DNA of 6,622 nucleotides, taken from contig CAJOED010000139.1 of assembly GCA_905233335.1 (NCBI GenBank), forward strand, positions 2,595 through 9,216. The letters run 5' to 3'. Origin of the DNA: an uncultured Synergistales bacterium. Its GTDB lineage: Bacteria > Synergistota > Synergistia > Synergistales > Aminobacteriaceae. Shown one piece after another: positions 1 through 6,162 of this stretch. The notes below the pieces were generated by a model, which made no database searches, was not told the DNA's origin, and saw only the letters and a list, made by a program, of their open reading frames with translations. Position numbers and translations under genes: made by a program. Numbering within the stretch: position 1 is the first letter of the stretch; each line of letters opens with the position of its first letter.

Positions 1-105
1 CGCTGTGTGAGGTATCGATGACAGCCGCCAGTGCGCAATAAGTTCATCACCGTCATAAATCCCTGCTACTGTTGTTGTGTTGCCCGTATCTGCCACTAAT
101 AACAT
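1..105 (-). CDS. coaX: Type III pantothenate kinase, N-terminal part (cut by window edge)
   Basis: Only the first 35 codons are present; the gene starts at the ATG at 105-103 and runs off the left edge with its frame still open. The peptide begins MLLVADTGNTTTVAGIYDG and continues to an AHWRLS segment, the classic opening of CoaX. The DTGNT motif (Asp6, Gly8, Asn9, Thr10) is the first phosphate-binding loop of the acetate/sugar kinase-Hsc70-actin fold, and Asp6 is the expected catalytic residue. The family phosphorylates pantothenate with ATP, the first step of coenzyme A synthesis in the cytosol, and is typically not inhibited by CoA. The start lies one base after the flavoprotein stop (TAG-C-ATG), and a GGGAG/GAAG stretch inside the end of that gene can serve as ribosome-binding site, so coupled translation is likely. 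The remaining catalytic motifs lie outside the window. Confidence 0.9.
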   Translation of the reverse strand, partial: MLLVADTGNTTTVAGIYDGDELIAHWRLSSIPHTA

Positions 106-106
106 G

Positions 107-1336
107 CTAATCTTCACTCCCTGCTACATATCCCGTGCTCCAGCATATTTGAAGGTTGAAACCTCCCGACGGCCCGTTGAGGTCGAGAATTTCTCCCGCA
201 AAATACAAATTATCACATATCTTTGAGCGCATTGTTGCCGGGTCTACCTCATTCAGGCTCACTCCTCCGCGCGTTACTACTGCATTGTTGAAGCCCCATA
301 GCCCGTTTACGTTCATGCGTATATCCTTCAGGAGCTTCACGAACTCGAAAATTTCCTCGTCCGAAATATACTCTATGGGTTTGTCGTGAGGAATGTCGGA
401 GAGTTCGAGCACGAGCCGAAGCATTTTAGCAGGAACTAGAGAACGCACAAGCCCCGAAAATTTTTTGTGCCCGGAAAATTTTTTTATCTCACGCTTCACT
501 CTCTCTATCAGTATGCCGTGAGTAAGTGAAGGTTTCATGTCCAGCGAAAATTGCAGTTCCCCCTGCCAGTCCGGAACATGTGAACTCAACTCCATAACTA
601 TCGGGCCGCTGACACCGAAATTCGTGAACTCCATCTCCCCGAATCTGTCGTCTATCTCTTTGCCGTCAAGAAGAACATGAAGCCGTACATTTCTCAGGTT
701 GCATCCGCTTGCGAGTTTCGGCCAAGTTTCGCGCGTTCTTATGGGTACGAGTGCAGGGTATAGTTTCGTGATTGTGTGCCCGGCCTGCTGTGCAAAACGA
801 TAGCCGTCCCCTGTAGAGCCTGTTCTAGGGTATGACTTGCCGCCCGTAGCGAGTATGAACTTGTCGGCGGTGTACTCGTCGTTTTCCGTGATGATGTAGT
901 CGACGTGATGAGCTTTCACCTTCAGGGCTTTCACGGGGGAATTTCGGATGATGCTCACGCCGTACTTCCTGCACTGCATGATGAGGGCTTCAAGAATGGA
1001 CTTGCTGCCTCCGCTTTTCGGGAAAATCCTTTTGCCGCGTTCCTCAACGTAAGCTATGCCGATTTCCCTGAAAAATTTTCTCACAGCAAACGGCCCGAAC
1101 TTACTGAATGCCGAGTATAAGAATTTGCCGTTATCGCCGTACTTCTCAATGAAAATATTTATGTCCTTCTCCGCGTTCGTGAAATTGCACCTTCCCCGCC
1201 CGGAAAGCAGTAACTTTTCGCCGAGTGAGTCGTTCTTCTCGATTATCGCAACGTTCCGGCCAAGTGATGAGGCTCGTATTGCCGCTATGAGTCCTGCCGG
1301 GCCTCCGCCGATTATGAGCGTGTCGAATTTCTGCAT
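107..1336 (-). CDS. HI0933/YhiN-family FAD-dependent oxidoreductase
   Basis: This 409-residue protein is a full-length member of the HI0933-like (YhiN/YtfP) flavoprotein family, whose physiological substrate is not established; some databases label it aminoacetone oxidase family. Visible motifs in order are: the N-terminal Rossmann FAD loop IIGGGPAGL (residues 8-16); a conserved acidic residue ending the second strand (IIEKN, 31-35); the family signature SGRGRCNFTN (45-54); ATGGKSYPRTGSTGDG (163-178); FTNFGVSGP (237-245); and the C-terminal flavin-contacting block FAGEILDLNGPSGGFNLQ (379-396). Length and motif order match the family and nothing is missing. It has no signal peptide or membrane segment, so it should be cytosolic. 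The ATG at 1336 is fixed by the family N-terminus and by an in-frame TGA four codons upstream. The nearest good Shine-Dalgarno (GGAGG, 1356-1352) lies about 15 bases away, which is unusually far. The upstream leader is repetitive (see the repeat entry). coaX follows directly. Confidence 0.93.
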   Translation of the reverse strand: MQKFDTLIIGGGPAGLIAAIRASSLGRNVAIIEKNDSLGEKLLLSGRGRCNFTNAEKDINIFIEKYGDNGKFLYSAFSKFGPFAVRKFFREIGIAYVEERGKRIFPKSGGSKSILEALIMQCRKYGVSIIRNSPVKALKVKAHHVDYIITENDEYTADKFILATGGKSYPRTGSTGDGYRFAQQAGHTITKLYPALVPIRTRETWPKLASGCNLRNVRLHVLLDGKEIDDRFGEMEFTNFGVSGPIVMELSSHVPDWQGELQFSLDMKPSLTHGILIERVKREIKKFSGHKKFSGLVRSLVPAKMLRLVLELSDIPHDKPIEYISDEEIFEFVKLLKDIRMNVNGLWGFNNAVVTRGGVSLNEVDPATMRSKICDNLYFAGEILDLNGPSGGFNLQICWSTGYVAGSED

Positions 1337-1345
1337 GTCGTTATC

Positions 1346-1426
1346 TCATTTCCTCCCTTGCCTGTAGTGCATGATGTGTTTGTTGCCACTTGTTGCCGAC
1401 GTTATGAGCGTGCTGATTGTCCGCAT
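1346..1426 (-). other. Possible 26-codon upstream reading frame ending just before the flavoprotein
   Basis: An ATG at 1426-1424, with a GGGAGGA site about 15 bases upstream (1448-1441 region), opens a 26-codon frame beginning MRTISTLITSA. Its TGA (1348-1346) is in the same frame as the flavoprotein and only nine bases before that gene's ATG, so a ribosome finishing here could restart at the gene. The peptide has no recognisable domain and derives from the repeat. Its placement is suggestive of reinitiation, but no conservation evidence is available. Confidence 0.28.
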
Positions 1427-1506
1427 GTTGCTATCTCATTTCCTCCCTTGCCTGTAGTGCATGATGTGTTTGTTGCCGACATCGTGAGTGTGCTGGTTGT
1501 CCGCAT
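1402..1506 (-). other. Possible 34-codon upstream reading frame in the flavoprotein leader
   Basis: An ATG at 1506-1504, preceded by AGGGGAGGAA (1530-1521), opens a frame of 34 codons ending with TAA at 1404-1402. The product begins MRTTSTLTMSA and is rich in Thr and Ser, with no recognisable domain. The frame ends inside the next upstream frame, which it overlaps by 25 bases. It arises from the tandem repeat and may simply be duplication debris; a role as a leader peptide is possible but not shown. Confidence 0.25.
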
Positions 1507-1550
1507 GTCGTTATTTTCTTTTCCTCCCCTGTTATCATGAGAAATTCATA

Positions 1551-1578
1551 ATTATATGTATAGTATAATAACAGCCAA
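1551..1578 (-). promoter_or_regulatory. Candidate promoter for the flavoprotein-coaX unit
   Basis: On the minus strand a perfect TATAAT (1556-1551) lies 16 bases downstream of TTGGCT (1578-1573), a partial match to TTGACA. Transcription would start near 1544 and give a leader of about 200 bases carrying the repeats. It overlaps the plus-strand -10 candidate at 1564-1569. The surrounding sequence is very A+T rich, so chance matches are easy. Confidence 0.45.
1564..1569 (+). promoter_or_regulatory. Candidate -10 element for the TolC-transglycosylase-propeller unit
   Basis: A perfect TATAAT lies about 46 bases before the channel gene start, which would place the transcript start near 1576. No good -35 is visible at the usual distance (GAAATT at 1541-1546), so either an activator is used or the element is fortuitous. 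This hexamer and ATTATA at 1551-1556 form a 6-bp inverted repeat with a 7-base spacer, which puts the two divergent promoters on top of each other. Confidence 0.4.
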
Positions 1579-1614
1579 ATTTTTTAGCACATTATATAAA
1601 GGTGTGAACTTATC

Positions 1615-2982
1615 ATGCATATTCATAAACGACAAATTTTTTACGGCATTATATTACTCCTGATACTCCCGGAAATTTCTCATGCTTCCGTATCTATGAC
1701 CCTGCCGCAATACGTAAACGAAATTCTCCTCAACAATCATTCATTGCGCGCAAACATCAAGAACGTCGAGGCCGGCTATTATTCCGTGCTTGCTGCTGTC
1801 GGTTACCAGAGACCGAACATCAACGCATCACTCACAGGCTCATACGTTAGCGCACAAAGTTCCGGGGCGGCCAAAGAGTATAACGTTACTGTCGGGAATT
1901 TGGGCTTGCGGCTGACACAGCGAATAGACATTTCCGGGAGCTACAAGCTCGACGCACAGCAGAACATCATCGGTTACGAGGTATCACGCGCGAATTTCGA
2001 CGCAACAGTGAACACCCTCATAGCCGCCGCAGAACAAACATGGTGGAGTGCAGTACTTGCCCGCGAAAACATGAAGTTACAGCGTGAGATATTGTTACAG
2101 CGTTCGGAAAATCACCGGGTAACTATGGAGAAGTACAATCAGGAACTCGTCCCGAAACTTGATATTGTCAGGAGTGAAGCGCAGGTCGTGGAGGCCGAAA
2201 CACTCGTGAAGAACGCAGAAACTACATACCTGAACTTGCTGGCTGAATTGTCGTACATGGCCGGGGGGCTTGACGTTGAGCCGGTCGATGAGGAGTTACA
2301 GGTGCCGGAGTTCGACGTGGCTATGAATTTCGATGAGGCACTTGAAGCACGTCCCGATGTCCGCGCCGCAAAAATTAATCTTGAACGCGCCCAGATCGTG
2401 AAGACAAAGGGCATGAGTCCGACGCTTGATTTCGGGTTTCAGTGGACGGCATGGGCTGACCCGGAAATGGCCGCTACTCCGAACAACAGGGAAGCAGGAG
2501 CCTCACTCACGCTGACACTTCCGATAACGGACGGCAAACAGACAAAGTACAAAACTCTCAACACAGAAAGGCTCATACAGGCGGCAGAAGCTAATCTTGA
2601 GGCATTGAGGGAGTCGACAAGGCGCGATATTACCGTAGCGATAAACAACTGGCGCAATGCTTCAGCACTCGAACAGGACAAGCAGAGGCAGGTCGAACGG
2701 GCAGAAGAAGAATTGCGCATCACTGAACTCATGTACGCTGAAGGAATGGGAGCACAAATTGACCTCATCAACGCACAGACAGCATATCAGGCAGTCAGGA
2801 CGGAATACCTCGACGCTATCAGGGGTATGTATTCGGCTCTCGTGTCGCTGAAACAGGCAATAGGTGATTACGCACCCGATGAGGACGGAACGTGGCGCGA
2901 GGCTGTATCTCGTTACGGGAAGGGCAAAAATATTCTCGGTGAAGCTGGTATGCAGACATTGAGAACGAACTCGCAAAAATGA
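1615..2982 (+). CDS. TolC-family outer-membrane efflux/secretion channel
   Basis: This 455-residue protein has the size and layout of TolC-type channels, trimeric outer-membrane beta-barrels with a long periplasmic alpha-helical tunnel that serve drug efflux or type I secretion. A signal peptide is clear: basic start (HKR), hydrophobic stretch around residues 8-19, and a plausible cleavage after SHA (residue 24). Two related OEP repeats follow, about residues 30-217 and 239-418. Each contains a strand-rich barrel segment (around 68-112; 270-305) and long heptad-like helices (130-215; 315-415). Family marks include EARPDVRAAKINLERAQ opening the second repeat and TLPITDGKQ before the last helix pair. 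The start ATG has AAAGGTG about 11 bases upstream. The stop overlaps the next gene's start (ATGA). No inner-membrane pump or membrane-fusion partner is present here, so the transported substrate cannot be named. Confidence 0.92.
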   Translation: MHIHKRQIFYGIILLLILPEISHASVSMTLPQYVNEILLNNHSLRANIKNVEAGYYSVLAAVGYQRPNINASLTGSYVSAQSSGAAKEYNVTVGNLGLRLTQRIDISGSYKLDAQQNIIGYEVSRANFDATVNTLIAAAEQTWWSAVLARENMKLQREILLQRSENHRVTMEKYNQELVPKLDIVRSEAQVVEAETLVKNAETTYLNLLAELSYMAGGLDVEPVDEELQVPEFDVAMNFDEALEARPDVRAAKINLERAQIVKTKGMSPTLDFGFQWTAWADPEMAATPNNREAGASLTLTLPITDGKQTKYKTLNTERLIQAAEANLEALRESTRRDITVAINNWRNASALEQDKQRQVERAEEELRITELMYAEGMGAQIDLINAQTAYQAVRTEYLDAIRGMYSALVSLKQAIGDYAPDEDGTWREAVSRYGKGKNILGEAGMQTLRTNSQK

Positions 2983-3539
2983 GAAAATATCTTCATGCCG
3001 TAATAATATTGCTGCTGATTGCAGGAGTGTCATCTGCGGCACAAAACGCGCGGGCAAAAAATATCTCTGCTCTGTTCATGAAGCGCAACCCGAAACTTAC
3101 GGCAAAAACTGCTGACAGTTACTCGGCAATAATTTTTGAGGCGGCAGAAAAGTTCAAGCAGGATCCGTACGTCATAGCGGCTGTGATTGTTCATGAGTCG
3201 ACGGTGAATAATCGTGCTGTGTCAAAGGGCGGGGACTATGGACTTATGCAGGTACGGTGGAAAGTTCACGAGAAGGCGATCAAGAAAAAGTTTCCGAGAG
3301 TGAAGAAGGCTTCTGATATGTTCGACGCAAGGACGAATATATTTTTCGGGACGGAAATTCTTGCGGACTGCATGAAGAAGGCAAATAATGACACTCGCGG
3401 GGGTATCCTGAAATACAGCGCGGGGAATGAGAAACTTGCGAATAAAGTTCTCGCTACGGTGAAAGAATTGCAATCAAAAGACAAGACAACTACAAAAACA
3501 AAAACAAAAACGCTACAACGACAGCGAAAGGGGAAATGA
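2979..3539 (+). CDS. Small exported lytic transglycosylase (SLT-like domain)
   Basis: This 186-residue protein carries a signal peptide (MRKYLHAVIILLLIAG, likely cleaved near residues 20-26) and one SLT-type lysozyme-like domain, about residues 47-165. The hallmarks are VIVHES, where Glu73 is the expected catalytic acid, then DYGLMQV (86-92), and the later KYSAGN (145-150), a variant of the family's YN-x-G motif. Such enzymes cleave the MurNAc-GlcNAc bond of peptidoglycan in the periplasm and leave 1,6-anhydro ends. The C-terminus is a Lys/Thr tail (residues 168-186) encoded partly by three perfect AAAAAC repeats (3494-3511); it is very basic and might bind the wall or nucleic acid, but this is a guess. 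The ATG overlaps the channel gene stop by four bases and has no good Shine-Dalgarno, so translation probably depends on coupling. Its position next to a TolC channel suggests making room in the wall for an envelope-spanning machine. Confidence 0.87.
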   Translation: MRKYLHAVIILLLIAGVSSAAQNARAKNISALFMKRNPKLTAKTADSYSAIIFEAAEKFKQDPYVIAAVIVHESTVNNRAVSKGGDYGLMQVRWKVHEKAIKKKFPRVKKASDMFDARTNIFFGTEILADCMKKANNDTRGGILKYSAGNEKLANKVLATVKELQSKDKTTTKTKTKTLQRQRKGK

Positions 3540-3542
3540 TGA

Positions 3543-4646
3543 ATGAGAAAAATATTTTTGGCGGTGCTGGCAGTGATGATTATGATGTGCGGTGCAGCGG
3601 GTGCTGACATCATATACACAACTGAAAGCGGCAACATGGGACTGATAGAGATTACGGAAGACGGCGTGAGTGCTCCTGCTGTGAAGTATTCGGGTGCGGG
3701 CAGTAATGCGTTTGTCGGAACGTACTGGGACGGGGAAGATACACGGGTAATACTCATAGAGCGTTCGCCGGAGTCATACGACAGAGCGTTAGTATTCAGT
3801 CAGTCGAACATGACGACTCCTGTTGGCGATTACGTAGAGCTGGACGGAGTGAAGGACACGCGAGCAGTGGCAAATTCTCTTTACGGCACGTCAATATATT
3901 TTGCGTCATACGGGAGCAGTTCGCTCTGTGAGTTCGACACAGAAAATTTCACGCCGAGAAATTCATACATTCATGAGCAGGAAAACAGCCGGGATATATA
4001 CCCGCATCATGTTGTGGGAGTTCGCACGGACTACAGGTATGTGTACGCCCTAATTGATGTCAGCCCGTACAGGAGTCTGTATTTGAGGTTTGACGGTACA
4101 CTGGAGCGGGACAAAGAAGCGTTCTACTCTGACGAAATAGATTCATCAACGTCATCAATGGCGCAGACAGGAAGCGGCCTCATGTTTGCGTGTTCGGACG
4201 GCGTAAAGTATTTCGGGCGGGACGGGCTTGCGTATGCTGTGAGTTCTGACAGCCCGGTGAAGTCTATTTGTGCTGATGACGGCAGCGGCTTCTACTTCAT
4301 GACGCAATATCAGTCGGGCGATGTGTCGTTTGACGTTATCGCGCACTACTCATCAGGGACATCAACAATCAGCGAACATGAATCCGGCTCGGTAAGTATG
4401 CTCGTGAAGGACACGAACTACAGCGTACTTGCGGCGGTAACGGGCGGAAAAATCTTACTGTACGACATGGAAGACGACACACTGATAGCAGAATATGACA
4501 GCACTGAACTTGGCGGGGTTCCTGTGTGTGTTTCTGTGAGGAGCGCGCTCGGCAATACAAACGATACTTCCGGCGGTAACTGCAATATTTCTGCGGCAGG
4601 TGTGATTGTGTTTGTTGCGTTGATGATTATGAAGCGGCGGAAGTAG
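3543..4646 (+). CDS. Exported beta-propeller-like protein with Synergist-CTERM-like sorting tail; function unknown
   Basis: I do not recognise a named family for this 367-residue protein. It has a signal peptide (MRKIFLAVLAVMIMMCGAAGA, cleavage near residue 21). The body holds repeated strand-turn-strand units typical of a beta-propeller, for example around IYTTESGNMGLIEI (24-37), IYFASYGSSSLCEFD (117-131), YVYALIDVSPYRSLYLRFDG, FYFMTQYQSGDVSFDVIAHY and VLAAVTGGKILLYDM. The C-terminus is tripartite: SGGNCN (343-348, with Cys347), a hydrophobic stretch (349-363) and KRRK (364-367). That layout matches the Synergist-CTERM class of sorting signals, in which a Cys-containing motif precedes a membrane helix and basic end. 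The protein is therefore probably membrane-anchored or processed and displayed on the cell surface. The start ATG follows an AGGGG site by about 10 bases, three bases after the transglycosylase stop. It is the last gene before the terminator. It could be a sensor, adhesin or scaffold; nothing in the sequence decides this. Confidence 0.82.
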   Translation: MRKIFLAVLAVMIMMCGAAGADIIYTTESGNMGLIEITEDGVSAPAVKYSGAGSNAFVGTYWDGEDTRVILIERSPESYDRALVFSQSNMTTPVGDYVELDGVKDTRAVANSLYGTSIYFASYGSSSLCEFDTENFTPRNSYIHEQENSRDIYPHHVVGVRTDYRYVYALIDVSPYRSLYLRFDGTLERDKEAFYSDEIDSSTSSMAQTGSGLMFACSDGVKYFGRDGLAYAVSSDSPVKSICADDGSGFYFMTQYQSGDVSFDVIAHYSSGTSTISEHESGSVSMLVKDTNYSVLAAVTGGKILLYDMEDDTLIAEYDSTELGGVPVCVSVRSALGNTNDTSGGNCNISAAGVIVFVALMIMKRRK

Positions 4647-4656
4647 AACTTGTGAT

Positions 4657-4691
4657 TTTCCCTCTGAATTTGTCGGGGGAAATTTTTTTTT
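4657..4691 (+). terminator. Intrinsic terminator after the exported-protein unit
   Basis: The left arm TTTCCCTC (4657-4664) pairs with GGGGGAAA (4675-4682) to give an 8-bp stem with one G-T wobble and a 10-base loop, followed at once by nine T (4683-4691). It begins ten bases after the preceding stop codon. It separates the channel/transglycosylase/propeller unit from cysS, so cysS needs its own promoter in the remaining 55 bases or depends on read-through. A TAAAAT (4703-4708) could be a -10, but no convincing -35 is visible. Confidence 0.88.
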
Positions 4692-4734
4692 GCGTGCTAG
4701 TGTAAAATATTCAGCAAATTTTCATTCTTTCATG

Positions 4735-4752
4735 AAAGGATTTTTGATGATG
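4735..4752 (+). promoter_or_regulatory. Ribosome-binding site and tandem start codons of cysS
   Basis: AAAGGA (4735-4740) stands six bases before ATG at 4747 and nine bases before ATG at 4750. Either gives a CysS N-terminus (MLLFNDLTR) matching the family. The open frame extends upstream to a TTG at 4690, but that codon sits in the terminator T-run and would add 19 non-conserved residues, so it is not the start. Confidence 0.75.
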
Positions 4753-6162
4753 TTACTATTCAATGACCTCACCAGGAAAAGAGAAGAGTTCGTACCCATA
4801 ACTCCCGGAAAAGTCAGCTTCTATTCGTGCGGCCCGACAGTATACGATTATTTTCACATCGGCAACGCAAGACCCTTCATAGTGTTTGATGTATTACGCA
4901 GGTGGCTTGAACATGAAGGCTACAAAGTTACGTTTGTGCAGAACTTCACGGACATAGACGACAAAATGATACACCGCGCACATCAGGAACATATCACCGT
5001 TGCAGAACTCGCCGACAAATTCATAGCAGAGTACAACAGGGACGCGGACGCACTCGGAATAAGGAGGCCGGACGTTTCCCCGCGAGCAACCGAACACATA
5101 CCCGAAATCATCAGCACAATAGAGAAGATTATTGCGAACGGTCATGCTTACGTGTCAGAAGGGGACGTGTATTTTGACATCAGGAGCTGGCCTAAATACG
5201 GCTCACTCTGCAAACAAAATCTTGAGGATCTCGAAGCAGGCGCAAGAGTTGAACCGGGAGAAAAGAAACGCGATCCCCTCGACTTTGCGTTATGGAAGGC
5301 AGAGAAACCCGGCGAACCTTCTTGGCCGAGTCCCTGGGGAAAAGGCAGACCGGGCTGGCACATTGAGTGCTCTGCTATGTCGTCGAAATATCTAGGCGAT
5401 AACATCGATATACATTCGGGCGGAGTGGATCTCATGTTCCCGCATCACGAGAACGAAGCAGCCCAGAGTGAGGCCGCGTCAAATTCAGGCAAACCGTTCG
5501 TCAATTACTGGCTCCATAACGGCTTCTTATTGATTGACAGCGAAAAAATGTCGAAATCACTCGGCAACTTCCTCACTGCACGCGCCGCAATCGAGAAATA
5601 CCCCCCGTTAGCGTTGAGATTCTTCATGTTGTCCGCGCACTACAGAAGCCCGATAAACTTCACCCCTGAAAGCCTCGAACAGTCATCAGCAGGTGTCGAA
5701 CGATTACGCAACTGCAAAGGGGATCTCGACTTCGCCGCAAAAACAAGAAGGAATGACAGCGCAAGTTTTGATGTTGACGGGTATAAATCACAGCTTCAGG
5801 AACTCGACAAGAAATTTTCTGACGCAATGAACGACGACTTCAACACCGCCGCCGCTATGGGTATATTGTTCGATGTCGTGTACCTCATCAACACAACCAT
5901 GAAAGACAACGAAACATTACCCGGAGAATTTTTCACGCTCTCACAGAATGCCTTGAAGGGTTACGATGATATTTTGGGGGTAATCGGCAGTGATGAGGCA
6001 GAGAATGACGATGCAGAAATCGAGAGCCTCATACAGGAACGCACAGAAGCCCGGAAAGCAAAGAACTTCAAACGTTCTGACGAGATACGCGACGAACTCA
6101 AAGAGCGCGGCATTGTCTTAGAGGACACTCCGCAGGGCACGAAATGGAAGAGGGAGCTGTAA
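4747..6162 (+). CDS. cysS: Cysteinyl-tRNA synthetase
   Basis: This class I aminoacyl-tRNA synthetase attaches cysteine to tRNA(Cys) in the cytosol. From the ATG at 4747 it has 471 residues, the usual length. The Rossmann catalytic domain shows SCGPTVYDYFHIGNAR (27-42), with HIGN as the HIGH signature and Cys28 as the first zinc ligand. The other expected zinc ligands are Cys208 in GWHIECSAM and His233 and Glu237 in FPHHENE. The KMSKS loop is intact (267-271, SEKMSKSLGNF). The DALR-type helical domain and the C-terminal anticodon-binding end follow (LIQERTEARKAKNFKRSDEI within 428-447). All expected parts are present, so the enzyme should be active. No T-box leader is visible in the short upstream gap. 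The stop TAA shares a base with the next gene's ATG, so the transporter downstream is probably translationally coupled. Confidence 0.97.
   Translation: MMLLFNDLTRKREEFVPITPGKVSFYSCGPTVYDYFHIGNARPFIVFDVLRRWLEHEGYKVTFVQNFTDIDDKMIHRAHQEHITVAELADKFIAEYNRDADALGIRRPDVSPRATEHIPEIISTIEKIIANGHAYVSEGDVYFDIRSWPKYGSLCKQNLEDLEAGARVEPGEKKRDPLDFALWKAEKPGEPSWPSPWGKGRPGWHIECSAMSSKYLGDNIDIHSGGVDLMFPHHENEAAQSEAASNSGKPFVNYWLHNGFLLIDSEKMSKSLGNFLTARAAIEKYPPLALRFFMLSAHYRSPINFTPESLEQSSAGVERLRNCKGDLDFAAKTRRNDSASFDVDGYKSQLQELDKKFSDAMNDDFNTAAAMGILFDVVYLINTTMKDNETLPGEFFTLSQNALKGYDDILGVIGSDEAENDDAEIESLIQERTEARKAKNFKRSDEIRDELKERGIVLEDTPQGTKWKREL

Larger units (their letters stand above)
1311..1536 (-). repeat. Diverged tandem repeat of the flavoprotein start region
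   Basis: Three successive copies of one sequence occur, in plus coordinates: 1311-1400 (90 bp), 1401-1480 (80 bp) and a partial, more diverged copy at 1481-1536. Positions 1342-1387 and 1432-1477 are identical over 46 bp. The first copy is longer because of an extra 10 bp containing TGTTGCC. Read on the minus strand, each copy holds a GGAGG-type ribosome-binding site, about 15 bases, then ATGC(A/G)G and codons resembling the real gene start. The middle copy matches the first nine codons of the flavoprotein at about 20 of 27 bases. The simplest reading is that the 5' end of the gene and its ribosome-binding site were duplicated and then decayed. The copies nearest the gene are most alike in the untranslated part. 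Confidence 0.85.

Noticed and set aside
156..1120. Plus-strand open frames at 156-389 and 905-1120
   Set aside because: Both lie antisense to the well-supported flavoprotein, lack start signals and have no recognisable motifs.
1311..1536. Possible CRISPR-like array
   Set aside because: Units are 80-90 bp, directly abutting with no unique spacers, and they diverge along their length; this is a local duplication.
1358..1540. Plus-strand 60-codon open frame with an internal peptide repeat
   Set aside because: It is the complement of the tandem-repeated leader. The internal repetition comes from the DNA repeat, there is no ribosome-binding site, and the peptide resembles nothing known.
2662..3757. 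Minus-strand open frames at 2662-3057 and 3266-3757
   Set aside because: They are antisense to the channel, transglycosylase and propeller genes, have atypical composition rich in Ser/Phe/Cys, and have no ribosome-binding site.
4690..4746. Upstream TTG start giving CysS 19 extra residues
   Set aside because: The TTG lies in the terminator T-run, has no ribosome-binding site, and the extra residues are absent from the family; ATG at 4747 or 4750 has a good site.
4647..4746. T-box or other riboswitch before cysS
   Set aside because: The gap is only 100 bases and is mostly filled by the terminator of the previous unit; no T-box sequence or antiterminator alternative is visible.
5148..5435. Minus-strand 95-codon frame inside cysS
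   Set aside because: It is antisense to highly conserved CysS coding sequence and has no independent support.
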